From assembly GCA_038746285.1 (NCBI GenBank), contig JBCDKT010000002.1:96402-160401 (forward strand): a DNA stretch of 64,000 nucleotides, given 5' to 3'. Both the position numbers and the translations under genes were made by a program. The stretch comes from Bacteroidota bacterium. Lineage in GTDB: Bacteria > Bacteroidota > Rhodothermia > Rhodothermales > JANQRZ01. How positions within the stretch are numbered: the stretch's first letter is position 1; every line of letters begins with the position of its first letter. Positions 55,290 through 64,000 of the stretch are shown here, piece after piece. The notes under the pieces were generated by a model, which saw nothing but the letters and a program-made list of their open reading frames with translations, searched no databases and had not been told where the DNA came from.

Positions 55290-56681
55290 CTAAGCGAGGG
55301 TGAGGGTTTTGGACGAGACGGGGTTGACCTGGCCGAGCAGGTCCATCAGGTCGGCGAGGGTGTGGTTCTCGAAGTCCCGGACGAGCTCGACGATGCGGTC
55401 GAGGTGGTCGGCCTCGGCGAACGGCGCGGCGAGGTTGCGGAACTTCTGCCCGACGAACGCCCACGAGGCCGGGCGCGTGTGGAAGCCCTCGTAGTCCACC
55501 TTGTCCTTCTCCAGCAGGCGACCGTCGCGGAGGTGGATCGCCATGTCGTTGGCCTCCTGGTCCGGGAAGCGCGCCGAGTAGTCGGGGTTCTCGTAGACCT
55601 CGACCTTCTTGAGCAGCGTCTGGATGTCGTCGCGGAGGATGCGGTCGGACTCGTACTGCGCAGGCAGCACGTTGCCGTCGAGGACGGCGGCGGCCATCAT
55701 GTAGGGGAGGCTGTGGTCGGCCTCCTCCTTGGTGCGGATGTTCTTCTTGCCGCCCTCCTCGCCCCCGCCGATGATGTGGTAGGCCACGTCGAAGGTGTGG
55801 AGCGTGATCTTCTCGATGTCGGCCGGGTCAAAGTCGTGCTCCTCGCGGAGCTCGATGAGGCCCTCCAGGGTCGCCTGCGAGTGGATCTCGGCGTTGTACT
55901 TCTTGAGGATCGTCCGGGTAACGCGCTCGAGGTCTTCCTTCGACCAGTCGATCTCGAAGTCGCCGGCGATGGACTCCTTGAAGCCCTTGTTGCCCTCGAA
56001 GACTTCTTCCGGCCCGGTGATGCCGCGCATCGCGAGGAAGGCCGAGTGGGTTGAGGTCCAGCCGGTCGACGGGAAGGCGAGGCCCTTCCAGTTGGAGAGG
56101 TTGCCGGTCCGGGTGACGCGGAGGGCGTTGTAGGCCGTCGCGGCAATCGCGATCGCGTTCGCCGTCTTCTCGGGCGAGAGGCCGAGCGCGTAGGCGGCTC
56201 CGGCGGCGGCACCGTAGGCCCCCTGCACGGTGTGGTCGAAGCCCTTGGCGCGGACCGGGGCGACGTCGCTCAGCCGGCACTGCACCTGGTAGGCGATGCC
56301 GAGCGCGGTCAGGAACGTCTTGCCGTCGATCCCGCGGTACTCGCCCGCGGCGAGGACGGAGCCGATGTTGTCCGACGGGTGGCAGGTCTCGCCCTTGGCG
56401 AGGTAGCTGTCGTTGAAGTCGAGGTAGCGGACGAGGGCCGAGTTGAAGAACGAGGCGCGGTCCGGGGCCGTCCGGCCGCCGCCGACGAGCGTGGCGAGCC
56501 CGCGCCCGCCGAAGTCTTCGGTGTGGCTGCGGATGCGGCGGATGGGTGGGCCTTCGAGCGCGCCGATGGCGCAGCCGAGCGAGTCGAGGAGCCGGATCTT
56601 GAGTTCGCGGAGGGCGTCGCTCGACAGGTCGCCGAACGAGCGGCTGGCGGTGAACTGGGCCAGCTTCTGTACGTCAGTCAT
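55290..56681 (-). CDS. MmgE/PrpD family protein
   Basis: A 463-residue MmgE/PrpD superfamily protein, which includes 2-methylcitrate dehydratase and cis-aconitate decarboxylase. The helical N-terminal domain shows LDSLGCAIGAL, DFNDSYLAKGETCHPSDNIG, FDHTVQGAYGAAAGAAYALGL and KGLAFPSTGW. The C-terminal domain has HSQATLEGLIELREEH and YQ-type loops. It has neither prpB nor prpC next to it, so methylcitrate metabolism is unproven. It lies between the LysR regulator and the ComA-like gene, all on the minus strand. The ATG at 56681 was chosen as the start of the conserved region. Confidence 0.87.
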   Translation of the reverse strand: MTDVQKLAQFTASRSFGDLSSDALRELKIRLLDSLGCAIGALEGPPIRRIRSHTEDFGGRGLATLVGGGRTAPDRASFFNSALVRYLDFNDSYLAKGETCHPSDNIGSVLAAGEYRGIDGKTFLTALGIAYQVQCRLSDVAPVRAKGFDHTVQGAYGAAAGAAYALGLSPEKTANAIAIAATAYNALRVTRTGNLSNWKGLAFPSTGWTSTHSAFLAMRGITGPEEVFEGNKGFKESIAGDFEIDWSKEDLERVTRTILKKYNAEIHSQATLEGLIELREEHDFDPADIEKITLHTFDVAYHIIGGGEEGGKKNIRTKEEADHSLPYMMAAAVLDGNVLPAQYESDRILRDDIQTLLKKVEVYENPDYSARFPDQEANDMAIHLRDGRLLEKDKVDYEGFHTRPASWAFVGQKFRNLAAPFAEADHLDRIVELVRDFENHTLADLMDLLGQVNPVSSKTLTLA

Positions 56682-57019
56682 AGGGGTGAGTAGTTGGGGT
56701 TGAGGTAGCATTCCAACATCTCTCCTCGCCCCCGCCTCGCGCAATCGCCTCAGGCGATCCCGCTGATTCGAGGAGCTTGCCGTGCAGATTCAACGTGGGC
56801 GTGTCAGGATGCGGACAGGTAGGGCGTGCTCGCCGAGCGCGCCGCGCTGTGGAGGAGCGGTCCCGGCGAAGAAGCGGTCCCGGCGGACGCCTCCCCCCGT
56901 CCCTCCCTCTGGCTCGATGCCGTGTCCCGACGTTGCCGCGCTGATCCCGCATCACCCCCGGTTCGCCCGTGCACCGCTGCGGTAGGGGCGTATCGCAATA
57001 CGCCCCTACGACGGCTCGC
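56682..57019. other. 338-bp spacer between MmgE/PrpD and LysR genes
   Basis: No gene is supported here. It holds a 13-mer direct repeat agcggtcccggcg (56856-56868 and 56873-56885), a C-rich run (cctccccccgtccctccctc) and, at its right end, the palindrome at 56982. Regulatory sites for the MmgE/PrpD gene are expected near 56690-56800, but I see no promoter box matching the others. Confidence 0.6.
56982..57009. repeat. Palindrome GTAGGGGCG...CGCCCCTAC
   Basis: gtaggggcgtat and atacgcccctac form a perfect 12-bp stem round a cgca loop. It starts 11 nt beyond the LysR stop codon, so it could act as an end-of-transcript hairpin. The same arms occur at 32532. Confidence 0.85.
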
Positions 57020-57916
57020 TTAGGCCGGCCGGCTTTCCTGCGCTGGAACGACGGCCGCGATCTCGTCGATGAGGCGCTTGACGATCCGCGTCTTCTCGAA
57101 CCCCCGGCTGGTGACGAGCCGAACGTCGAGCCTGGCCTGGATGCCGGGGACCGCGCGGAGGTGCGCCCGCTGGTCCTCGGGGAAGAACGGCCGCGCGATC
57201 GTCGGGACGAGCATGGCCCCGCCGTTGACCTGGATGATGTTGCGGATCGTCTCCAGGTTGCCCTTCGGGTACCGGATGGTGAAGTGCTCCTCGTCGTCGA
57301 AGCGGGCCCCGAGCTGGCCGTGCAGGATCGCCCGGAGGTCTTCGTGGACGAGCACCCGGCCGAGGTCCACGTCCTCGACCGTGAACCCGGCGTCCGAGGC
57401 AAACTGGGTGGCGTAGACGAGCAGTTCCTCGCGGTAGAGCGTGTGCTCGTAGTACTCCCGCGCTAGCGACGGCGCAATCATCACGGCGGCGTCGATGTCC
57501 TCGTCGGCCAGCAGGTCCTCGATGCGGCGGCTGCCGATTTCTAGGAGTTCGAGGTGGAGATCGGGGTACTTCCGCGCGAGCGCCCGGATGAGATGGGGCG
57601 CGAGGTACGGGGCGAGGACCTCGGTGATGGCGAGGCGCATGTGGCCGGAGACCGTGTTGTCCCGGCGCTCGGCGATGCGGACGAACTCCTTGCGCAGGTG
57701 CAGGATCTCGCGCGCCGTCTCGATCAGGTCGACGCCCTTGAGGGTCGGGACGACGGGCGTCCGCGTGCGGTCGAAGATGATGATCCCGTACTCGCGCTCG
57801 AGGCGCTGGATCTCCTTGCTCAGCGTCGACTGGGCCACGCCGCAGTCGAGGGCCGCGCGGTGGAAGTTCTGGTGCCGCTCGACGGCGATGATGTAGGTGA
57901 GCTGCTGGAAGTTCAT
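57020..57916 (-). CDS. LysR-family transcriptional regulator
   Basis: A 298-residue LysR-type regulator. The N-terminal winged helix (NFQQLTYIIAVERHQNFHRAA, key residues L, F, A; then VAQSTLSKEIQRLE) and the effector domain (GHMRLAITEVLAPYLAPHLI, ARKYPDLHLELLE) resemble OxyR-type members. It has no cysteine pair in the effector domain: the single visible Cys is in the DNA-binding domain (DCGVAQS), so peroxide sensing by disulfide is unlikely. It may control the MmgE/PrpD and ComA-like genes downstream. The ATG at 57916 was chosen for the family start MNFQQL. Confidence 0.9.
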   Translation of the reverse strand: MNFQQLTYIIAVERHQNFHRAALDCGVAQSTLSKEIQRLEREYGIIIFDRTRTPVVPTLKGVDLIETAREILHLRKEFVRIAERRDNTVSGHMRLAITEVLAPYLAPHLIRALARKYPDLHLELLEIGSRRIEDLLADEDIDAAVMIAPSLAREYYEHTLYREELLVYATQFASDAGFTVEDVDLGRVLVHEDLRAILHGQLGARFDDEEHFTIRYPKGNLETIRNIIQVNGGAMLVPTIARPFFPEDQRAHLRAVPGIQARLDVRLVTSRGFEKTRIVKRLIDEIAAVVPAQESRPA

Positions 57917-58042
57917 GCGCCGGACCTCGGGGTTCGTACGCCCCGTCCGCCGCGCAGTTGCTTCACCGGCTGCTCGTCCGGTCGTTCCGACCATGCCGTC
58001 TCCAGCGCTGTGCTGAGGAAACTGCGGAGGGCACGGGGTTCG

Positions 58043-58327
58043 TCACTTTTTGAACAGGTCCGCGTGCGTCCCGGTACGGATCAGCACGACCTCCTCGTCC
58101 GTCGCCTCGTAGATCAGCAGCCAGTCCGGCTCGACGTGGCACTCGCGGGTCCCCTGGTATTCACCAGCGAGGGCGTGGTCGCGGAGCCGCTCTTCCAGCG
58201 CTTCCCCTCGTGCCAGCTTCTCGATCACGGCCCGCAGTTTGGCTACATCCTTCCCTCGCCGTTTCGACCGCTTCGCGTCGCGCTTGAACTGCGAGGTCCG
58301 GCGCAGCGTCTTGGCCCGCGCTGCCAT
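58043..58327 (-). CDS. YafQ-type mRNA interferase toxin
   Basis: A 94-residue type II toxin of the RelE/YafQ family, cutting mRNA on the ribosome. Every catalytic position known for YafQ is kept: H51 in RDHALAG, H64 and D68 in RECHVEPDWLLIY, and H88 with F92 in TGTHADLF. The N-terminal basic helix (about 8-25) fits ribosome contact. Its ATG overlaps the TGA of the antitoxin gene by one base. The pair is chromosomal and stands alone between LysR and acnA. Confidence 0.93.
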   Translation of the reverse strand: MAARAKTLRRTSQFKRDAKRSKRRGKDVAKLRAVIEKLARGEALEERLRDHALAGEYQGTRECHVEPDWLLIYEATDEEVVLIRTGTHADLFKK

Positions 58328-58587
58328 CAGAGGCCGAGGTCGTCGAAGAGCGCGTCGGTAGAATCAAAGCTGGCGAGGCCGTCCCGCGCCTCGGCCTCAC
58401 GGAGCGCCTTCCGGGTCGTCTCGTTCGGCATCTTCACCTCGAACGGAAGGCCGCGCCGGAGCTGAACCTGCCGGTAGAACAGCGTGATCGCCTGGCTAGC
58501 CGAGAGGCCGAGGTCGCGGAAGACGGATTCGGCCTCGCGCTTCGTGTCGGGATCGATCCGGGCAGAGATGGTGGCGGTCTTGTTCAT
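58327..58587 (-). CDS. RelB/DinJ-type antitoxin
   Basis: An 86-residue antitoxin. The N-terminal ribbon-helix-helix (ATISARIDPDTKREAESVFRDLGLS, key residues R10, D12, K16; then SQAITLFYRQV) binds the operon's own operator and dimerises. The acidic C-terminus (FDSTDALFDDLGL) wraps the toxin. It comes first, with the toxin immediately downstream, as in dinJ-yafQ. Confidence 0.93.
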   Translation of the reverse strand: MNKTATISARIDPDTKREAESVFRDLGLSASQAITLFYRQVQLRRGLPFEVKMPNETTRKALREAEARDGLASFDSTDALFDDLGL

Positions 58588-58692
58588 GGCGTCGAGGGAC
58601 TCGGGTGTAGTGCAATGTACCTACAGCGTCAACTCGGGTTGCAAGGGTCCACTCCCGTTCTCAGGAAGGGCGAGCGCACATCCCTGACCCTC

Positions 58693-58857
58693 CTACCGCA
58701 CCCCTTTCCCCTCGTCATCTCGACCAAGCGCGGCGCTGAGCCCTTCGATCTCGTGCAGCGTTCCGAGATCGTAGTCAAGTAGCCTCCATGCCAGGGGATC
58801 TGCCCGGAGGACATCAAGCCTCTCCGGGGGGAGCCGTGTTAGGTAGCAGCGGAGCAT
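58693..58857 (-). CDS. Small ORF of 54 residues, possible gene remnant
   Basis: On the minus strand, ATG at 58857 opens MLRCYLTRLPPERLDVLRADP and continues with WRLLDYDLGTLHEIEGLSAALG to a TAG at 58693-58695. The hydrophobic/charged pattern looks protein-like and recalls the start of DUF1877 proteins (RVPPERL..LRADP). No further domain follows, so it may be a truncated copy. It begins 14 nt downstream of the acnA stop. Confidence 0.35.
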   Translation of the reverse strand: MLRCYLTRLPPERLDVLRADPLAWRLLDYDLGTLHEIEGLSAALGRDDEGKGVR

Positions 58858-58870
58858 CCGCCCGACCAGC

Positions 58871-61591
<2,721 letters not shown>

Positions 61592-61905
61592 CCGGGGAAG
61601 CGTTGGTAGCAGGGGGCTGGGTCGAGATTAGACGCGGCAGGCGGAGGGTTTGTTTTTCAAGACCTGGCCTAGAGAGCGCAAGATACAGCATCGCGCTGGC
61701 CTACCTTTCTCCGCCGGGGCTCCCTTCTCGGGATCTCGGGAACTTCGGCGGAAGTTGCTGTTCAGAATGAATAGAGCACCGCCCGGTGCCGCAGCGACGC
61801 CGGGGGCGAGACGCCCCGACGCGATGCGCTGCGTTCTTTGCCCTTCCTTTCGCTCCCGGCAACCGCCGGAACCACATCGCGGGCTGCGGAGGCCGCCCGC
61901 ACTCT
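61592..61905. other. 314-bp divergent spacer between acnA and the carotenoid genes
   Basis: No gene is supported. It contains TACCTTTC at 61702-61709 (plus strand), a possible but distant promoter box for the cyclase gene. The hairpin ggggcg-aga-cgcccc (61803-61817) and a short AT-rich stretch (cagaatgaatagag) are also present. These would lie in a long leader of the cyclase message. Confidence 0.5.
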
Positions 61906-62712
61906 ATGACCTATCTCCAGTTCCACTTCGTCTTCACCCTACCGGCCATTCTGGCGCTGCGGATGGCCGGTCCACGCCTAGAGCGCCGCGACGGGTTCAA
62001 GGCCACCCTCTCGCTCGCCCTGATCGCACTCATCGCGTTCGCCTACACGACGCCGTGGGACAACTACCTCGTGCAGACCGGCGTCTGGGGATACGGCCCC
62101 GGCCGCGTCCTGGCGACGGTAGGCCACGTCCCGATCGAGGAGTACATGTTCTTCGTGCTCCAGCCTATCCTGACGGGCTTCTGGCTCTACCACCTGATCT
62201 GGGGCCGCCTGGCGGACCGGCTGGGCCCGGAGCCTAACACCCAGCCGTCGGCCGCGGCGCGCTGGACTGGGACCGTGGGCTACCTTGCCGGAGCACTCGT
62301 GGGGGCCTTCCTGCTCGCCCCCGAGCCGACGCGCTACCTCGCGCTGATCCTCGTCTGGGCTTGCCCGGTGCTCGCCGTGCAGTGGGCCTACGGCGGCCAC
62401 CACCTCTGGCGGCTCCGCCGGCTAGTCTTCTGGGCCGTCGCCGTCCCGACCCTCTACCTCTGGGTCGCGGACCGGATCGCGCTCGCGCTCGGCATCTGGC
62501 ACATCTCGGAGCGCTTCACGACGGGCATCGCGCCGGGCGGCCTTCCGCTCGAAGAGGCGCTGTTCTTCCTCGTGACGAACGTGCTCGTGGTGCAGGGCCT
62601 GGTGCTGATGCTCCATACCTGGGGCGTGGAGGCCGTGCGGCAGCTTGACCTGCCCGCCTTCGCGGCCCCTCGGCGCACCGGGTCGCGCGCACCGGTCCAC
62701 GCAGAGGTGTGA
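61906..62712 (+). CDS. Lycopene cyclase-domain protein (fused CrtYc/CrtYd type)
   Basis: A 268-residue membrane protein with seven or so helices and two repeats of the lycopene cyclase domain. Each repeat has the P-x-E-E motif: GHVPIEEYMFFVLQ (about 75-88) and GLPLEEALFFLVTN in the second half. Bacterial and archaeal cyclases of this type turn lycopene into beta-carotene. The stop overlaps the GTG start of the Brp/Blh gene by 4 nt, so the two are translationally coupled and the product is fed to retinal formation. The ATG at 61906 begins MTYLQFHF. Confidence 0.88.
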   Translation: MTYLQFHFVFTLPAILALRMAGPRLERRDGFKATLSLALIALIAFAYTTPWDNYLVQTGVWGYGPGRVLATVGHVPIEEYMFFVLQPILTGFWLYHLIWGRLADRLGPEPNTQPSAAARWTGTVGYLAGALVGAFLLAPEPTRYLALILVWACPVLAVQWAYGGHHLWRLRRLVFWAVAVPTLYLWVADRIALALGIWHISERFTTGIAPGGLPLEEALFFLVTNVLVVQGLVLMLHTWGVEAVRQLDLPAFAAPRRTGSRAPVHAEV

Positions 62713-63728
62713 CGTACGCTCCGCCCGTCTCGGCCGGCCGGACCGTCCGCCCAGCCGTTTGGCTGGGCTGGCTCTCCGTCCCGACCCTCGTACTGGCGGC
62801 GGCGCTCGGGTTGAGGACGGAGGGCGCATGGCTCTACGCTCCGTTCATCGTGAGCATCGTGCTCTTCGGGCTGCCGCACGGGGCCGTAGACCACCTCGTG
62901 CTCCTCCGGCTCGACGGATCGCCACTCCGGCTTCGGCCGCTCGTGCGCGTCCTAGCGGTCTACCTCGCCCCCGGCCTCGCCTACCTCGCGTTCTGGTTCG
63001 TCGCACCGGTAGCGGCGTTCGTGTTCTTCATCGCCATGACGTGGTTCCACTGGGGGCAGGGCGACGTGCACAGCCTGTTGGTCCTCACCGGCGGGCGGCA
63101 TCTGCGGGCACGGTGGCAGCGGGGCCTCGCGCTCGTCGTGCGCGGCGGGATGCCGATGCTCGTTCCCCTCCTGGCCTTTCCCGAGACCTACCTCGGCGTG
63201 GCGCAGTCGGTGGTTGGGGCGATCCTGGGAGACGGTGCCGTTGCGTCCTCCGTATCGCCCGCCGTGCGCCTGGGTGCAGGCGCGGGTTTCGGGCTGCTCG
63301 TCGCGCTCCACCTCGCCGCCGGGTGGGCCGCCAGCACGCCGGCGACACGGCGCGACTGGATCGTCGACGCCGCCGAGACCGTCATGCTGGCGGTGTTCTT
63401 TGCCACGGTGCATCCGCTCCTCGCCGTCGGGGTCTACTTTTGCCTGTGGCACGCGGTGCGCCACCTCGTTCGCATCGCACTGACGGCCTCAGAAGCCCCG
63501 CCGCCGGTCCGGGTGTCGGGCACCGGCTACCTGGCGCACGGGGTCGTGATGACGGTCCTGGCCCTCGGCCTGCTCGCCGGGCTCTACCTGCTCGTCCCGG
63601 TCACGCCCGACTCAGTGGGCGACCTCGTGGGGCTGTACCTGCTGCTGATCTCGACGCTCACGCTGCCCCACGTCTGGGTCGTGGTCCGGATGGACGCGGA
63701 GGAAGGGGTTTTTCGGCGGGGAGGGTAG
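62709..63728 (+). CDS. blh: Brp/Blh-type beta-carotene 15,15'-dioxygenase
   Basis: A 339-residue membrane enzyme cleaving beta-carotene into two retinals. The conserved histidines of the family are in LFGLPHGAVDHLVLLR, MTWFHWGQGD, CLWHAVRHLVRI and TLPHVWVV. The start is GTG, overlapping the cyclase stop (GTGA). Retinal is the chromophore of microbial rhodopsins, so the genome should encode at least one rhodopsin; none is in this window. Its 3' end meets composite element I. Confidence 0.9.
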   Translation: MTYAPPVSAGRTVRPAVWLGWLSVPTLVLAAALGLRTEGAWLYAPFIVSIVLFGLPHGAVDHLVLLRLDGSPLRLRPLVRVLAVYLAPGLAYLAFWFVAPVAAFVFFIAMTWFHWGQGDVHSLLVLTGGRHLRARWQRGLALVVRGGMPMLVPLLAFPETYLGVAQSVVGAILGDGAVASSVSPAVRLGAGAGFGLLVALHLAAGWAASTPATRRDWIVDAAETVMLAVFFATVHPLLAVGVYFCLWHAVRHLVRIALTASEAPPPVRVSGTGYLAHGVVMTVLALGLLAGLYLLVPVTPDSVGDLVGLYLLLISTLTLPHVWVVVRMDAEEGVFRRGG

Positions 63729-63850
63729 GGAGGATTGGTTCGGCGTGGAGGGCAGGGAGAGCAAGAAGGGAGAAGCGCCCGCGCGAAGCGCCCCCGCGGA
63801 GGTGTTTTTTTATGGTTTTATTTTAACAACCACCACACCCACAACACACC
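63722..63850. repeat. Composite G-arm/C-arm intergenic element, copy I
   Basis: A G-rich arm (gggtagggaggattggttcg, then gcgtggagggcagggagagc) shares 'ttcggcgtggagggcagggagag' in substance with copy E. It is followed by gcgcgaagcgc, a T-rich core (ggtgtttttttatggtttt) and a C/A arm (acaaccaccacacccacaac). It lies between the blh stop and the 3' end of a minus-strand gene, in the same orientation as the other copies. Confidence 0.75.
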
Positions 63851-64000
63851 ACACCGGGGGGCGACCTGCTCGTAGGCCGCGAGGTAGCGGGCCAGCAACC
63901 CGGCATCGAGGCTAGGGCAGCGGGCGGCGAGCCAGCCGGCGTCGCGGCGGAGGCGGGCAGCGAGGAAGCCAGCCGTCCGGGCGTGGAGCACGACCCCGAC
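63818..64000 (-). CDS. C-terminal part of an unidentified gene (partial, enters from the right)
   Basis: The minus strand is open from the right edge to TAA at 63818-63820, giving 60 residues. The part VVLHARTAGFLAARLRRDAGW and LDAGLLARYLAAYEQVAP looks like real alpha-helical protein. The last ~10 residues (GVLWVWWLLK) are encoded by the right arm of element I and may not be native. I do not recognise the family. Confidence 0.4.
   Translation of the reverse strand, partial: VGVVLHARTAGFLAARLRRDAGWLAARCPSLDAGLLARYLAAYEQVAPRCGVLWVWWLLK

Noticed and set aside
57020..57916. OxyR identity for the LysR regulator
   Set aside because: The effector domain lacks the redox cysteine pair; the only visible cysteine is in the DNA-binding domain.

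Overview
The window reads as chromosome of a high-GC member of the Rhodothermota/Rhodothermia side of the Bacteroidota (a marine, Rubricoccus/Rubrivirga/Salinibacter-like bacterium). The grounds are: five secreted proteins ending in or resembling the type IX secretion (T9SS) type A sorting domain, a PorZ-like T9SS component, Bacteroidota-type families (DUF1460, DUF4105/Lnb-like), a menaquinone methyltransferase, an NhaC-type Na+/H+ antiporter, a carotenoid-to-retinal gene pair, and promoter boxes resembling the Bacteroidota -7 element TAnnTTTG. The species assignment is inference.

Layout. 1-3.1 kb: tail of an unknown gene, a ParA ATPase, a class III CoA-transferase, a BLUF blue-light sensor and a TerB-like protein, all on +. 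3.2-6.2 kb: AbgT-type exporter and a lipoprotein on -. 6.3-12.2 kb: three T9SS cargo genes on + (beta-helix protein, beta-sandwich protein, endonuclease I). 12.2-19.2 kb: gpmI, FHA plus PP2C phosphatase, nth, DUF4105 membrane protein, aldehyde dehydrogenase. 19.3-19.5 kb: tRNA-His and tRNA-Glu on -. 19.6-23.6 kb: PorZ-like protein, ribH, PHP phosphoesterase. 23.8-26.0 kb: flippase-like membrane protein and DUF72 on +. 26-30.8 kb: helix-hairpin-helix protein, YceH, RluA-type synthase, PHB-depolymerase-like lipoprotein, NhaC on -. 31-39.1 kb: an orphan EF-Tu domain III protein coupled to prfA, then glmS, aroF, ubiE, pfkA, DUF1460 lipoprotein and aat. 39.2-40.8 kb: biotinyl carrier and an NAD-dependent reductase on +, then a low-GC orphan gene. 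41.2-52.1 kb: ZIP transporter followed by a probable aerobic 2-aminobenzoyl-CoA (anthranilate) catabolic cluster on -, interrupted by a T9SS cargo gene. 52.1-58.6 kb: second T9SS endonuclease, ComA-like phosphosulfolactate synthase, MmgE/PrpD protein, LysR regulator and a YafQ/DinJ toxin-antitoxin pair. 58.9-61.6 kb: acnA. 61.9-63.7 kb: lycopene cyclase translationally coupled to Brp/Blh beta-carotene dioxygenase, which together make retinal. A gene on - enters from the right end.

The least explained feature is a family of intergenic composite elements, nine or more copies in 64 kb. Each has a G-rich left arm, a small GCGC-type hairpin, in most copies a T-rich core, and a C-rich right arm. 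The arms are often built of short tandem words (frequently 8 nt: cggatggg, ctcccaca, ctcttccg) that can partly pair with each other. All copies with a directional core lie in the same orientation. Several start just upstream of a promoter box and end at the stop codon of the neighbouring minus-strand gene. Related word arrays also run into coding sequence: the interdomain linker of the hydroxylase/reductase fusion and the C-terminus of the acyl-CoA dehydrogenase. Three further intergenic hairpins (36.3, 39.1 and 39.7 kb) follow the same plan with different words. A separate palindrome family (GTAGGGG...CCCCTAC), a GTCATCC...GGATGAC repeat, and a dispersed word inside the iron-sulfur loop of nth make this a repeat-rich genome. 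No rRNA, CRISPR array or insertion sequence was seen.
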